DNA of 64,000 bases from Curtobacterium sp. PhB115 (GTDB lineage Bacteria; Actinomycetota; Actinomycetes; Actinomycetales; Microbacteriaceae). The stretch covers positions 97,466 to 161,465 of the forward strand of contig NZ_RJKR01000006.1 of the NCBI RefSeq assembly GCF_003752025.1, read 5' to 3'. Below, piece by piece: positions 9,359 to 18,582 of this stretch. A program made the translations under genes and the position numbers. Positions within the stretch are counted from its first letter, which is position 1. Every line of letters begins with the position of its first letter. The notes below the pieces were generated by a model that saw only the letters and a list, made by a program, of their open reading frames with translations, was not told the DNA's origin and made no database searches.

Positions 9359-10372
9359 CTACGCGGTGCGACGGCGCCGCGCGACCTCCCACAGGGTGAC
9401 GCTCGCGGCGATGCCGGCGTTGAGCGACTCGGTCGCGCTCGAGATCGGGATCGACACGATCGCGTCGCACGTCTCGGTGACCAGGCGCGAGAGGCCCTTG
9501 CCCTCGGAACCGACGACGATCACGATCGGGCGGTCGGCGAGCTCGAGGCCGTCGAGCTCGATGTCGCCGTCACCGTCGAGGCCGAGGACGAACAGGCCCA
9601 TCGACTTGAGCGACTTCAGCGTCTGGGTCAGGTTCGGGGCCATCGCGACGGGCGTGCGGGCCGCGGCACCGGCCGACGTCTTCCACGCCGACGCCGTCAC
9701 GCCGACCGAACGACGCTGCGGCACGACCACGCCGTGCCCACCGAACGCCGCGGTCGAGCGGATGATCGCACCGAGGTTGCGGGGGTCCGTGATGCCGTCG
9801 AGCGCGACGAGCAGCGGGACCTGGTCGCGGGAGAACGCCTGCTCGACGATGTCCTCGGCGACCGCGTACTGGTACGCCGGCACCTTGAGCGCGACGCCCT
9901 GGTGCACGCTGTCGTGACCGGTGATGCGGTCCAGCTCGGGGCGCATCAGCTCGATGATCGGCACACCGCGGTGGTTCGCGAGCGTGAGGATCTCCTTCAC
10001 GCGGTCGTCGACCTCGATGCGGGACGCGATGTAGAGCGTCGTCGACGGGGTCTTCGTGCGGAGCGCCTCGAGCACGGAGTTGCGCCCGGTCACGAGCTCG
10101 GAGTCGTCGGTCTTGCGCGCCGGCGGGCGACCACCGGTGCGGTTCTGCGTCGAGCTGGACGCACCGTGACGGCCCTTCGCCGCCTCGAAGCGGTCCTTCG
10201 CGGCCTTGCGCTTACCGGCGGGGTGGTACGGCCGGTCCTCGGCCTTCGGGGTCGGCTTGCGGCCCTCGAGCGCCTGTGCGCCCTGGCCGCCGGAGCCGAC
10301 CTGCTTGTTGCCCTTGCGGCCGGAACGGACGGCGCCGGGCCGACCCTTCTTGTTTCCCGAGACGTTCTTCAT
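9359..10372 (-). CDS. rlmB: 23S rRNA (guanosine-2'-O-)-methyltransferase RlmB (TrmH/SpoU family)
   Basis: A 337-residue SPOUT methyltransferase. Residues 1-90 are a basic, low-complexity Lys/Arg/Gly extension typical of actinobacterial RlmB. The substrate-binding domain begins near ELVTGRNSVLEALR. The three SpoU motifs are present: LDGITDPRNLGAIIRS, VVGSEGKGLSRLV, and SIPISSATESLNAGIAASV. It 2'-O-methylates G2251 (E. coli numbering) of 23S rRNA. The ATG at 10372 follows AGGAGC. It is the last gene of carD-ispDF-cysS-rlmB, 28 bp after cysS. Confidence 0.93.
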   Translation of the reverse strand: MKNVSGNKKGRPGAVRSGRKGNKQVGSGGQGAQALEGRKPTPKAEDRPYHPAGKRKAAKDRFEAAKGRHGASSSTQNRTGGRPPARKTDDSELVTGRNSVLEALRTKTPSTTLYIASRIEVDDRVKEILTLANHRGVPIIELMRPELDRITGHDSVHQGVALKVPAYQYAVAEDIVEQAFSRDQVPLLVALDGITDPRNLGAIIRSTAAFGGHGVVVPQRRSVGVTASAWKTSAGAAARTPVAMAPNLTQTLKSLKSMGLFVLGLDGDGDIELDGLELADRPIVIVVGSEGKGLSRLVTETCDAIVSIPISSATESLNAGIAASVTLWEVARRRRTA

Positions 10373-10400
10373 GCGTAGCTCCTGTTCGGCACTGCCGTTG

Positions 10401-11810
10401 TCAGGCGATGCTCCAGCGTGTTCCGGACGGCGTGTCCTCGATCGTGATGCCCGCGGCGGCGAGGTCGTCGCGCACACGGTCGGCCGCAGCGAAGTCGCGT
10501 GCTGCCCTGGCGTCCGCGCGCTCCTGCACGAGGCGTTCGACGAGAGCGGCGAGCGGGCCTGCCGAGGTGTCCTGGCCACCGCCCGTCCAGTGGGCGGCTC
10601 GCGGGTCGACACCGAGGACCTCGACCATCGCAGCCACCTGATGGTACGCGGTCCCGAGCGATTCCGCATCGTCGGCGTCGAGTGCGGCGTTGCCGGCCCG
10701 GACGGTCTCGTGCAGGACGGCGAGCGCCTGCGGCACCGAGAGGTCGTCGTCCATGGCCGCGGCGAAGGCGTCGGGGACGGTCGGGGCGTCGGCGAGGTGA
10801 ACCCCTTCGAGGCGCTGTTCGGCCCGTTCGAGGAAGCCCGCGATGCGGTCGTACGCTGCCTCGGCCTCGGCCAGGGAGCCCTCGTGGTGGTCGATCGACG
10901 AGCGGTAGTGCGCCGCACCGAGGAAGTAGCGGACCACGGCGGGACGGGCGGCACCGAGGAAGTCGGCGGCGAAGATCGAGTTGCCGAGCGACTTCGACAT
11001 CTTTTGGCCCTCGACCGTCACGAGCCCGTTGTGCAGCCAGTAGGACGCGAACGGGTCACCCGCGGCGGTCGACTGGGCGAGCTCGTTCTCGTGGTGGGGG
11101 AAGCGCAGGTCGAGTCCGCCGCCGTGGATGTCGAACGCGGCACCGAGGTACCGGCGGGACATCGCCGAGCACTCGATGTGCCACCCCGGGCGCCCGGCAC
11201 CCCACGGGGAGTCCCAGTTCGCGGTCGCGGGCTCACCGGGCTTCGCACCCTTCCAGAGCGCGAAGTCGCGGGCGTCGCGCTTGCCGCGGGGATCGGCGTC
11301 GGCGGCCTCGACCATGTCCTCGCGGCGCTGTCGGGTGAGGACGCCGTAGTCCGCCCAGCTGCCGGTGTCGAAGTACACGTCACCCGAGCCGTCGTCGGCG
11401 GCGTAGGCGTGCCCGCGGTCGATGAGCCGCTGGATGATCTCGTGCATCTGGGGCACGCTCGCGGTCGCACGGGGCTCGTACGTCGGGGGCAGGATCCCCA
11501 GGGCGTTGTACGCGGCGGTGAACTCGAGCTCGACGCGGTAGGCACGGGCGAACCACGGCTCGTCGGTGCCGGCGGCCAGGTCGAGCACCTTGTCGTCGAT
11601 GTCCGTGACGTTCCGCACCAGGGTCACGCGGAACCCCCGGTAGGTCAGCCACCGTCGCCAGATGTCGTAGACCAGGGCCGAGCGGAGGTGCCCGATGTGC
11701 GGCGACGACTGCACCGTCGGACCGCAGACGTAGACGCTGACGTGTCCGTCGACCAACGGGACGAGGTCGACGACGGCTGCGGCGCGGGAGTCGTAGAGGC
11801 GAACGGTCAC
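10401..11810 (-). CDS. cysS: cysteinyl-tRNA synthetase
   Basis: A 469-residue class I synthetase that charges tRNA-Cys. The HIGH motif (HIGH, 38-41) and KMSKS (270-274) are intact. Zn-ligand candidates are the Cys in VYVCGPT, the Cys/His in WHIECSAMS and HHENE near 239-243. The length is normal. Starts with GTG at 11810. TAGGCT (rc of 11818-11823) lies 7 nt upstream, so cysS may have its own leaderless promoter within the operon, 18 bp after ispDF. In many actinobacteria this gene has a paralogue, MshC, for mycothiol synthesis; MshC lacks the anticodon-domain length seen here. Confidence 0.96.
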   Translation of the reverse strand: MTVRLYDSRAAAVVDLVPLVDGHVSVYVCGPTVQSSPHIGHLRSALVYDIWRRWLTYRGFRVTLVRNVTDIDDKVLDLAAGTDEPWFARAYRVELEFTAAYNALGILPPTYEPRATASVPQMHEIIQRLIDRGHAYAADDGSGDVYFDTGSWADYGVLTRQRREDMVEAADADPRGKRDARDFALWKGAKPGEPATANWDSPWGAGRPGWHIECSAMSRRYLGAAFDIHGGGLDLRFPHHENELAQSTAAGDPFASYWLHNGLVTVEGQKMSKSLGNSIFAADFLGAARPAVVRYFLGAAHYRSSIDHHEGSLAEAEAAYDRIAGFLERAEQRLEGVHLADAPTVPDAFAAAMDDDLSVPQALAVLHETVRAGNAALDADDAESLGTAYHQVAAMVEVLGVDPRAAHWTGGGQDTSAGPLAALVERLVQERADARAARDFAAADRVRDDLAAAGITIEDTPSGTRWSIA

Positions 11811-11828
11811 GATCCCAAGCCTAGGACG

Positions 11829-13019
11829 TCAGGCCGGTCGGGTGACGGCCGTGGCGATCGCGGCGAGCCCCTCGCCCCGGCCGGTGAACCCGAGGCCGTC
11901 GGTCGTCGTGCCGGACACCGCGACGGGGGCACCGACGACGGCGGACAGGGCGTCCTGCATCTCGGCGCGACGGGCCCCGATGCGCGGTCGGTTCCCGATC
12001 ACCTGCACGGTGACCGACTGCGGTACGAGGCCGGCGTCGGCGAGCAGCCCGACGGCACCGCGGATGAAGACGTCACCGGACGCACCGGCGTAGGCGGGGT
12101 CCGACGTGCCGAAGGTCCCGCCGATGTCGCCGAGCCCGCCCGCGGAGAGCAGGGCGTCGCAGACCGCGTGGGCCACCGCGTCGCCGTCGCTGTGGCCGGA
12201 GAGCCCCGGTTCGCCGGGGAAGTCGAGCAGACCGACGCGGCACGGCGACTCGACGTCGAACGCGTGCACGTCGACCCCGAGTCCGAGCCGGACGGCCGGG
12301 ACAGCGGTGTCCACAAGAACGGCAGACCGCGCCCGCACGATGGACTCGGCCCGACCGAGGTCCCACGGCGTGGTGATCTTGAAGGCGTCGGCGTCGCCCG
12401 GCACGAACCGCACCGTGCCGCCCGCGGACTGGAACACGCCCGCGTCGTCGGTCTCGGACTGCGCCGACACCGCGTACGCCCGCCGGAGCGCGTCGAGCGG
12501 GAAGCCCTGCGGCGTCTGCACCCCGACGAGTGCAGCCCGGTCGACGGTCTCGACGACCACGTCGCCGGACACCCGCTTGACCGTGTCGGTGACGGGGAGC
12601 GCGGGGACGACGCCGTCCCCAGCACCGGCCGCGACAGAAGACTCGACCGCGTCGAACACCCGGGAGAACTGCGCAGCGGGCGTGAGGCACCGCGCCGCAT
12701 CGTGCACCAGCACCGTGGTGACGGAGTCCGGCAGCACGGCCAAGCCGGCCTGGACCGAGCCATGGCGATCCGCGCCTCCCGGCACGACCGCCGTGTACGC
12801 GACCGCAGCGCCCGCGACCGAGGCGACCACCTGACGGCAGTCCTCGAGCAGGGCCGACGGAGCGACCACGACGACCAGCATCGGAGCCGACGACGTGAAC
12901 AGCGGCTCGAGCGCCCGCGCGAGCATGAGCTGCCCAGCGACGGGCACGAACGCCTTCGCGGTACCGATGCCCAGCCGGGTGCCGGACCCCGCTGCAACGA
13001 CGACGACCGCCCGGTCCAC
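11829..13019 (-). CDS. ispDF: bifunctional MEP cytidylyltransferase / MEcPP synthase
   Basis: A 396-residue fusion for the non-mevalonate isoprenoid pathway. Residues 1 to about 225 are IspD, with the [11 protein letters not shown] nucleotide-binding loop and VHDAARCL. Residues from about 235 are IspF, with the Zn-binding D-x-H in GLGVDVHAF and [17 protein letters not shown]. The GTG at 13019 gives the canonical [15 protein letters not shown] start, although the GAAGGGG sequence before it is unusually close. It follows carD by 64 bp and precedes cysS by 18 bp. Confidence 0.95.
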   Translation of the reverse strand: MDRAVVVVAAGSGTRLGIGTAKAFVPVAGQLMLARALEPLFTSSAPMLVVVVAPSALLEDCRQVVASVAGAAVAYTAVVPGGADRHGSVQAGLAVLPDSVTTVLVHDAARCLTPAAQFSRVFDAVESSVAAGAGDGVVPALPVTDTVKRVSGDVVVETVDRAALVGVQTPQGFPLDALRRAYAVSAQSETDDAGVFQSAGGTVRFVPGDADAFKITTPWDLGRAESIVRARSAVLVDTAVPAVRLGLGVDVHAFDVESPCRVGLLDFPGEPGLSGHSDGDAVAHAVCDALLSAGGLGDIGGTFGTSDPAYAGASGDVFIRGAVGLLADAGLVPQSVTVQVIGNRPRIGARRAEMQDALSAVVGAPVAVSGTTTDGLGFTGRGEGLAAIATAVTRPA

Positions 13020-13083
13020 CCCTTCGGGGAACCGTGCGGTCGTCGTTGCGTTCAGTGCTGCTGCGCTCAGTGGTTCGTCACGC

Positions 13084-13566
13084 TCAGGACGCCAGGACTT
13101 CGTCGAGGACGGTCGATGCCTTGTCCTCGTCGGTCTTCTCGGCCAGGGCCAGCTCGGAGATCAGGATCTGCCGGGCCTTGGCCAGCATCCGCTTCTCACC
13201 CGCGGACAGGCCGCGGTCCTGGTCCCGACGCCAGAGGTCGCGGACGACCTCGGACACCTTGATGACGTCCCCGGAAGCGAGCTTCTCGAGGTTCGCCTTG
13301 TACCGGCGCGACCAGTTGGTGGGTTCCTCGGTGAACGGCGCCCGGAGGACCTCGAACACCTTGTCGAGCCCTTCCTTGCCGATCACGTCGCGGACGCCGA
13401 CCAGGTCGACGTTGTCCGCCGGGACCTCGATCGTCAGGTCACCCTGCGTGACCCGCAGTTTCAGGTAGACCTTTTCCTCGCCCTTGATGACGCGCGTCTT
13501 GACTTCAGAGATGGTTGCCGCCCCGTGGTGGGGGTAGACGACGGTCTCGCCGACCTCGAATTGCAT
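13084..13566 (-). CDS. carD: CarD-family RNA polymerase-binding regulator
   Basis: A 160-residue CarD protein that binds the RNA polymerase beta subunit and stabilises open complexes, especially at rRNA promoters. The N-terminal Tudor-like domain ([19 protein letters not shown]) and the C-terminal helical DNA-binding part ([19 protein letters not shown]) are both present and of normal length. First gene of the carD-ispDF-cysS-rlmB cluster. TAAACT (rc of about 13597-13602) may be its -10 element, but a matching -35 is poor. Confidence 0.96.
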   Translation of the reverse strand: MQFEVGETVVYPHHGAATISEVKTRVIKGEEKVYLKLRVTQGDLTIEVPADNVDLVGVRDVIGKEGLDKVFEVLRAPFTEEPTNWSRRYKANLEKLASGDVIKVSEVVRDLWRRDQDRGLSAGEKRMLAKARQILISELALAEKTDEDKASTVLDEVLAS

Positions 13567-13703
13567 GTATCAGGCTCCGTTCCCAGACTTCCAGTTTACC
13601 ACAAGGGGTGTTCGGGTAAGGGGACCCTCAGCACTGGCACTTCCCGGCGATCGCTAGGATGGTGCGGGACCGTCCGGTCCTCATCGACTTACGGAGGAAT
13701 CTC

Positions 13704-14240
13704 TTGCGAGCTCGGGTACTCGTGTCCGTCGCCGTTGCGGCAACCATCGCGCTGGGCGCCACCGGGTGCGAGTTCATGTCGCCCGCGCACACCGTCGACA
13801 TCAAGCAGATCACCGACGGCGTGAACGTCTCGACCGGCAAGGTCGACGTCCGGAACGCGCTCCTGATCTCGGACGACGGCGAGGGCGCGCGGTTCATCGG
13901 CACGCTGGTGAACAACTCCGACACCGACGGCATCACCGTGTCGGTCGAGATCGGTGGCGACACCGAGACCGTGCTGGTGCCGGCGAACTCGCACGTCGAC
14001 CTGGCGAACGACTCGCAGCACGACACCCTCGACTTCGACAGCGCGGACGCGAAGCCCGGTTCGCTCGTCAAGGTCTACTTCTCCTACCCCGACGCCGAGG
14101 GCGTCTCGGCGAGCGTGCCGGTCCTGACCTCGGCACAAGAGGAGTACGCCACCCTCGCGCCGACCTCGACCCCTGAGCCGTCCAGCCAGATCACGCTGCC
14201 GGTCGAGACGCCGAGCGCCACGCCGACCGAAGGCCAGTAG
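13704..14240 (+). CDS. small secreted lipoprotein of unknown function
   Basis: A 178-residue exported protein. From the TTG at 13704, which has GGAGGA 5 nt upstream, there is a signal peptide ending in the lipobox A-T-G-C, with the lipidated Cys at residue 22. The rest is a single beta-rich domain (EGARFIGTLVNNSDTDGITV) and a Thr/Pro/Ser-rich C-terminal tail. An in-frame ATG at 13659 is less likely because it lies within the -10-like TAGGAT (13655-13660) and would add a charged extension before the signal peptide. The function is not recognised. It is convergent with regX3 and shares a terminator with it. Confidence 0.75.
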   Translation: MRARVLVSVAVAATIALGATGCEFMSPAHTVDIKQITDGVNVSTGKVDVRNALLISDDGEGARFIGTLVNNSDTDGITVSVEIGGDTETVLVPANSHVDLANDSQHDTLDFDSADAKPGSLVKVYFSYPDAEGVSASVPVLTSAQEEYATLAPTSTPEPSSQITLPVETPSATPTEGQ

Positions 14241-14308
14241 CCGCACCGCGCACGCGCGAGCGCGTCAGACGCGCCAGACGCGCCAGACGCGCCAACGCCA
14301 CTGCTGCA

Positions 14309-14357
14309 GACAGGAGGCCCGGTGCGAGTCCCACGGACTCGCACCGGGCCTCCTGTC
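14309..14357. terminator. bidirectional terminator between the lipoprotein gene and regX3
   Basis: A perfect 23-bp stem (14309-14331 with 14335-14357, core CAGGAGGCCCGGTGCGAG) and a 3-nt loop between two convergent genes. Just upstream, at about 14266-14298, a CAGACGCGC 9-bp unit is repeated about three times. Confidence 0.9.
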
Positions 14358-14365
14358 CGTCCGTC

Positions 14366-15046
14366 TCAGGCCTCGATGCGGTACCCGAGCCCGCGGACCG
14401 TCACCAGGACCTCGGGCGCCGACGGCACCCGCTCGATCTTCGACCGGATCCGCTTGATGTGGACGTCGAGGGTCTTCGTGTCGCCGAAGTAGTCGGAGCC
14501 CCACACCCGGTCGATGAGCTGACCACGGGTGAGCACCCGGCCGGCATTGCGGAGGAGCAGTTCCAGGAGCTCGAACTCCTTGAGCGGCATCGCCGTCTCG
14601 GACCCGTCCACCGACACCGTGTGGCGCTCGACGTCCATGCGGATGCCGCCGACCTGCAGGATCCCGCTCTCCGCCGGGTCATCCTCGGTCCGGCGGCGGA
14701 GCACCGCGCGGATGCGAGCCAGGAGTTCGCGGGTCGAGTACGGCTTCGTGACGTAGTCGTCGGCGCCGAGTTCGAGCCCGACGACGATGTCCACCTCGGA
14801 GTCCTTCGCCGTCAGCATGATGATCGGGGCGTTCGACCGCGTGCGGATCTGACGGCAGACCTCGGTGCCGCTCAGCCCCGGCAGCATGAGGTCGAGGAGC
14901 ACCAGGTCCGGGTTCTCCGCGTCGAACTTCGACAGCGCGGTCACGCCGTCGGCTGCGACGGAGGTCTCGTACCCCTCACGCTGCAGCAGGAACTCCAGGG
15001 GTCCACTCAGGGCCGGCTCGTCGTCGACGATGAGGATCTTGGTCAC
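14366..15046 (-). CDS. regX3: phosphate-responsive response regulator RegX3 (OmpR/PhoB family)
   Basis: A 226-residue two-component regulator. The receiver domain has DDE at 8-10, the phospho-acceptor Asp in VLLDLMLPG (about residue 52), a Thr in MLTAKD and the Lys in VTKPYS. The C-terminal winged helix ends with the typical KTLDVHIKRIRSKIE recognition region and VRGLGYR. It should activate pstS, phoU and related promoters through the 11-nt direct repeats described elsewhere in this window. The GTG start overlaps the TGA of senX3 (GTGA), implying translational coupling. Confidence 0.93.
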   Translation of the reverse strand: MTKILIVDDEPALSGPLEFLLQREGYETSVAADGVTALSKFDAENPDLVLLDLMLPGLSGTEVCRQIRTRSNAPIIMLTAKDSEVDIVVGLELGADDYVTKPYSTRELLARIRAVLRRRTEDDPAESGILQVGGIRMDVERHTVSVDGSETAMPLKEFELLELLLRNAGRVLTRGQLIDRVWGSDYFGDTKTLDVHIKRIRSKIERVPSAPEVLVTVRGLGYRIEA

Positions 15047-16209
15047 GATGGCTGCTCTTCCAGTTGCTCTTCGAGTGCTGTGGTCAGTTCTGGGTCCGCT
15101 TCGGGGATGCGGATGGTGAAGGTCGAGCCCTTGCCGGGCTGCGACCAGACACGCACGTCGCCGCCGTGGTTGCCGACGACGTGCTTGACGATGGCGAGCC
15201 CGAGGCCGGTGCCCCCGGTGGCCCGCGACCGTGCGGGATCGACACGGTAGAACCGTTCGAAGACGCGGTCGAGATCCGCTTCGGGGATGCCGACGCCCTG
15301 GTCGGTCACCGCGATCTCGACGAAGCCCTTGGTGGACCGGACGCCGACGCCGACGCGGGTGCCGTCCGGTGAGTACTTGATCGCGTTCGCGATGAGGTTC
15401 GACACCGCGACCTGCAGCAGGCCGGGGTCGCCCATCACGCGCAGCTTCGACTTCTTCGCCCGCACGATCTCGATGTCGCGGGCACGGGCGACGACCGCGT
15501 TGGCGTCCACCGATGCCTGCACGATCTTGTCGACGCTCGTCTCCTCGCTGTTCTCGAGGGCATCGACGGACTGCAGGCGGGACAGCTCGATGATGTCCTT
15601 CGTCAGCGCCCCGAGCCGCTCGGACTCGGTGATGAGCTGCGCCGCGAACTTCTTCACGTGGACGGGGTCGTCGGCGGCGAGCACGAGGGTCTCGGAAAGC
15701 AGGCCGATGGCGCCGATCGGGGTCTTCAGCTCGTGCGAGATGTTGGCGACGAAGTCCCGGCGGACCTCGTCGATGCGGCGGCTCTCGGTCAGGTCGTCGG
15801 CGGTGAGCAGCACGTACCGGTTGCCGAGCTGCGCCGCCCGGAAGCTGAGGTAGCCGATGAGCTCACCGTGCCGGCCGCGCGGGAGCTCGAGGTCCTCCGA
15901 CGCCATCTCCCCGCTCCGCCGCACCCGGTCGACCACGTCGAGCAACTCCTGGTGCACGAGCCGGCGACGCACGACGAGCCCGACCGTGAGGGCCTGGGGT
16001 GACGCCGCGACGACGGTGTTCGACGGATCGACGACGACCGCCGGGTTGTGCATCGTGGCGATCACCGCGGCGACGCCGTCCGGCAGGGTCCGCTCCGCCA
16101 CGTCGGCAGCACGTGCCGTGCGCTCAGCGGTGATGATCAGCACCACGACCCCCGCGCCGAAGACCCCGCCGAGGAGCATCGACAGTGGCACCAGCCACGC
16201 GTTGTCCAT
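15043..16209 (-). CDS. senX3: sensor histidine kinase SenX3
   Basis: A 388-residue membrane histidine kinase. A transmembrane segment lies at about 8-28, followed by a PAS-like region (about 50-150), the HisKA box FVANISHELKTPIGAIG with the phospho-His, and the HATPase_c N, G1, F and G2 motifs (LIANAIKYS, DQGVGIP, ERFYRVD, GTGLGLAI). In mycobacteria SenX3 senses phosphate through PhoU and Pst. The ATG at 16209 is 6 nt from TACACT (rc of 16216-16221), suggesting a leaderless transcript. It is divergent from phoU and overlaps regX3 by 4 bp. Confidence 0.93.
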   Translation of the reverse strand: MDNAWLVPLSMLLGGVFGAGVVVLIITAERTARAADVAERTLPDGVAAVIATMHNPAVVVDPSNTVVAASPQALTVGLVVRRRLVHQELLDVVDRVRRSGEMASEDLELPRGRHGELIGYLSFRAAQLGNRYVLLTADDLTESRRIDEVRRDFVANISHELKTPIGAIGLLSETLVLAADDPVHVKKFAAQLITESERLGALTKDIIELSRLQSVDALENSEETSVDKIVQASVDANAVVARARDIEIVRAKKSKLRVMGDPGLLQVAVSNLIANAIKYSPDGTRVGVGVRSTKGFVEIAVTDQGVGIPEADLDRVFERFYRVDPARSRATGGTGLGLAIVKHVVGNHGGDVRVWSQPGKGSTFTIRIPEADPELTTALEEQLEEQPS

Positions 16210-16248
16210 GCCGCCAGTGTAGGGATGGTCACACGGGGTTCCGGTACC

Positions 16249-16325
16249 GTTCACCCGCCCTGCCAGGCCGGAACGCGAAGCGTTCAGCCCCACGTCACCG
16301 TTCGTTCACCTGGGCTGACGACACT
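16249..16325 (+). promoter_or_regulatory. PHO-box-like direct repeats in the senX3/phoU intergenic region
   Basis: Three adjacent 11-nt units resembling the actinobacterial PhoP/RegX3 repeat G(T/G)TCAYC...: GTTCAGCCCCA (16282-16292), CGTCACCGTTC (16293-16303) and GTTCACCTGGG (16304-16314). One more unit, GTTCACCCGCC, is at 16249-16259. A weak -10, GACACT, lies at 16320-16325, 5 nt after the array; the pstS promoter has the same geometry. Confidence 0.7.
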
Positions 16326-16355
16326 CGACCGGTACGCAGAGAGAGGTACTCCCCC

Positions 16356-17024
16356 ATGCGCGAAGTCTTCCAGCAGGAACTCCAGGACGTCCAGGAGCGA
16401 CTGACCGAGATCGCAGGACTCGTCGAGTCCGCCATCACCCGAGCCACCCAGGCCTTCGGCGACTCCGACGTCGCCCTCGCCGACGAGGTCATCGCCGACG
16501 ACCAGAAGATCGACGAGGCCGCCAACAGCCTCGACGAGATCGCCATCGACATCCTGGCGCGCCAGGCTCCGGTGGCCCGCGACCTGCGCGTCGTCGTCAC
16601 CGCCCTCCGTGTGAGCTCCTCGCTCGAGCGGATGGGCGACATGGCCGAGCACATCGCGCAGCTCGCCCGGCAGCGCTTCCCCGAGAAGGTCGTGCCGAAG
16701 GGGCTCCGCGGCACCTTCAAGCAGATGGGTGCGCACGACGTCGCCATGGCGCAGAAGCTCACGCGCCTGCTCGCGACGGAGGACATCGCCCTGTCCGCCG
16801 AGATCCGCGACGAGGACGACGCCGTCGACGAGCTGCACGCCAGCGTGTTCGACTTCGTCCTCGGCGAGACCTGGAAGGGCAACCCGATCGACACCGTGGA
16901 CGCCACCTTGGCCTCCCGCTACCACGAGCGCTTCGCCGACCACGCCGTGTCGATCGCGAAGAAGGTCGAGTACCTGGCGACGGGAGACTGGACCGGCGCC
17001 TCCACCGCGAGCGCCTCGGTCTGA
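16356..17024 (+). CDS. phoU: phosphate-signalling protein PhoU
   Basis: A 222-residue PhoU with two three-helix-bundle repeats (about 1-110 and 115-215). Each carries the acidic metal-binding E/D-xxx-D pattern seen here as VIADDQKIDEAAN and IRDEDDAVDELHA. It links the Pst transporter to SenX3 and represses phosphate-starvation signalling when phosphate is plentiful. It is separated from pstSCAB by about 28 kb but is divergent from senX3-regX3, the typical actinobacterial arrangement. The start at 16356 matches the family N-terminus (MREVFQQELQDVQERL). Confidence 0.95.
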   Translation: MREVFQQELQDVQERLTEIAGLVESAITRATQAFGDSDVALADEVIADDQKIDEAANSLDEIAIDILARQAPVARDLRVVVTALRVSSSLERMGDMAEHIAQLARQRFPEKVVPKGLRGTFKQMGAHDVAMAQKLTRLLATEDIALSAEIRDEDDAVDELHASVFDFVLGETWKGNPIDTVDATLASRYHERFADHAVSIAKKVEYLATGDWTGASTASASV

Positions 17025-17055
17025 CCCGCGCCTCGCAGTCTGCGAGGATCGACGC

Positions 17056-17604
17056 ATGGCCCAGGTCGCGATCATCGTCAACGGCATGCCCGGTTCCGGC
17101 AAGAGCACGATCGGCACGGCGCTGGCCGAGGTCCTCGGCTGCCCGTTCCTGTCGAAGGACCGCATCAAGGAGCCCCTCGCCGACATCGTCGGGCCGATGA
17201 TCGCGTCGCGTCCGCTCGGTGGCATCGCGATGGACACGATGTGGTCCATGGCGCGGGCCGTCGAGAACGGGGTCGTCCTCGACGCCGTCTGGCTGCCGTC
17301 TCGTGACCGGGACCGCCTGGAGGCCGGGCTCGCGTCCGCCGGGTCGCCTCGCGCCGTCGAGGTGTGGTGCGACACGGACCGCGCCACCGCCGACGACCGG
17401 CTGCGCGACCGGTACGACCCGGGCACCGTTCCGGTGCGCCACGAGGTGCACGGGGACCTGGCCGGCGTGCAGGCGTTCTGGGACGAACACGTCGACGATG
17501 CCCGGCCCGTCGGGCTCCCCGGCGTCCCGGTGATCCGCGTGGACACGACGAAGGAGTACGACGTCGGTGCCCTCGTGCAGGAGATCGCGTCGCACTTCGT
17601 CTGA
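17056..17604 (+). CDS. P-loop kinase-like ATPase (AAA family)
   Basis: A 182-residue protein with Walker A GMPGSGKST at residues 10-18 near the N-terminus, DAVWLPSRDRDRLE as the Walker B/LID region, and a C-terminal VDTTKEYD. Such proteins phosphorylate small molecules (chloramphenicol phosphotransferase or zeta-type kinases); the substrate is unknown. The start at 17056 has GAGGAT 6 nt before it, a weak leaderless pattern. It follows phoU by 31 bp on the same strand and could be co-transcribed. Confidence 0.75.
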   Translation: MAQVAIIVNGMPGSGKSTIGTALAEVLGCPFLSKDRIKEPLADIVGPMIASRPLGGIAMDTMWSMARAVENGVVLDAVWLPSRDRDRLEAGLASAGSPRAVEVWCDTDRATADDRLRDRYDPGTVPVRHEVHGDLAGVQAFWDEHVDDARPVGLPGVPVIRVDTTKEYDVGALVQEIASHFV

Positions 17605-17628
17605 CCAGCCGCGGCCCGAGGAGCCGAC

Positions 17629-17723
17629 CGCTCTGCCGAGGCGACGCGTCGTCGGTGCGGTGATCCGTTCCTCCCGGCAGAGCGACAGGAGTCGGCGGAA
17701 CGTTCGCGGCAGACTGTCGCTCT
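17629..17723. other. two mutually exclusive hairpins after the P-loop kinase gene
   Basis: CGCTCTGCCG (17629-17638) is complementary to CGGCAGAGCG (17675-17684). The overlapping AGAGCGACAG (17679-17688) is complementary to CTGTCGCTCT (17714-17723). The middle arm can therefore pair with either side but not both. The region lies between convergent genes. Confidence 0.5.
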
Positions 17724-17745
17724 CGCGGCCCCACCAGGCCGGACG

Positions 17746-17782
17746 ACGAACGCCCCGCCCGGAGACCGGACGGGGCGTTCGT
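17746..17782 (-). terminator. terminator after gpmA
   Basis: A perfect 12-bp stem, ACGAACGCCCCG (17746-17757) with CGGGGCGTTCGT (17771-17782), loop 13 nt, 10 bp beyond the gpmA stop. Confidence 0.8.
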
Positions 17783-17792
17783 GTGTGCGGTC

Positions 17793-18539
17793 TTACTTCT
17801 TCGCGCCCTGGGCGGCCACGGCGGCGGCGCCGGCAGCGGCGGCCTCCGGGTCCAGGTAGTACGCGGGCTTCGTCGGGGTGAAGTCGTCGTCGAGCTCGTA
17901 GACGAGCGGGATGCCCGTCGGGATGTTCAGCCCGGCGATGTCGTCGTCGGAGATGCCGTCGAGGTGCTTCACGAGCGCGCGCAGCGAGTTGCCGTGGGCG
18001 GTGACCAGCACGGTCTTGCCGGCGGCGAGGTCCTTCGTGATGTCCGACTCCCAGTAGGGAAGCAGGCGCTCGATGACGAGCTTGAGCGACTCGGTGCGGG
18101 GCAGCTGGTCGCCGAGCTCGGCGTAGCGGCGGTCGCCGAACTGCGACCACTCGGCGTCGTCGGCGATGGGGGGCGGCGGGACGTCGAACGAACGGCGCCA
18201 CTCCATGAACTGCTGCTCGCCGTACTCGGCCAGGGTCTGGGCCTTGTCCTTGCCCTGCAGGTCGCCGTAGTGGCGCTCGTTGAGACGCCAGTCGCGCTTC
18301 ACCGGCAGCCACGCCAGGTCGGCCTGGAGCAGCGCGATGTCGGCCGTCTGGATCGCACGGGTCAGGAGCGAGGTGTACAGGACGTCGGGGACGATGCCCG
18401 ACTCGGCGATGAGGTCGCCGGCGCGCTTCGCCTCCTTCTCGCCCAGCTCGCTGAGCCGGACGTCGACCCAACCGGTGAACAGGTTCTTCTGGTTCCAGTC
18501 ACTGTTTCCGTGACGGAGCAGGACGAGCGTGGAGGTCAT
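17793..18539 (-). CDS. gpmA: 2,3-bisphosphoglycerate-dependent phosphoglycerate mutase
   Basis: A 248-residue glycolytic mutase (3-phosphoglycerate to 2-phosphoglycerate). The catalytic His is in [20 protein letters not shown] near residue 10. The second His and Glu are in [12 protein letters not shown], and [11 protein letters not shown] holds the late His. The C-terminal ~20 residues are Ala-rich. Leaderless pattern: TAGACT (rc of 18546-18551) then 6 nt and the ATG. It is divergent from the methyltransferase gene. Confidence 0.96.
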   Translation of the reverse strand: MTSTLVLLRHGNSDWNQKNLFTGWVDVRLSELGEKEAKRAGDLIAESGIVPDVLYTSLLTRAIQTADIALLQADLAWLPVKRDWRLNERHYGDLQGKDKAQTLAEYGEQQFMEWRRSFDVPPPPIADDAEWSQFGDRRYAELGDQLPRTESLKLVIERLLPYWESDITKDLAAGKTVLVTAHGNSLRALVKHLDGISDDDIAGLNIPTGIPLVYELDDDFTPTKPAYYLDPEAAAAGAAAVAAQGAKK

Positions 18540-18582
18540 GCTGCGAGTCTACCGAGCGCCACGACCCCCGTACCCTTGACGC

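Noticed and set aside
8576..9470. Small minus-strand proteins beginning MHLAGCRDR-type or ending in repeated PPNGQDT
   Set aside because: They are the 224-bp tandem repeat read in translation; they have no ribosome-binding sites and the frames merely repeat with the DNA.
10206..13262. A 1018-codon open frame on the plus strand across rlmB, cysS and ispDF
   Set aside because: It is antisense to three certain genes, and its composition (Arg/Val/Asp/Gly/His-rich, no domain) is typical of high-GC shadow frames.
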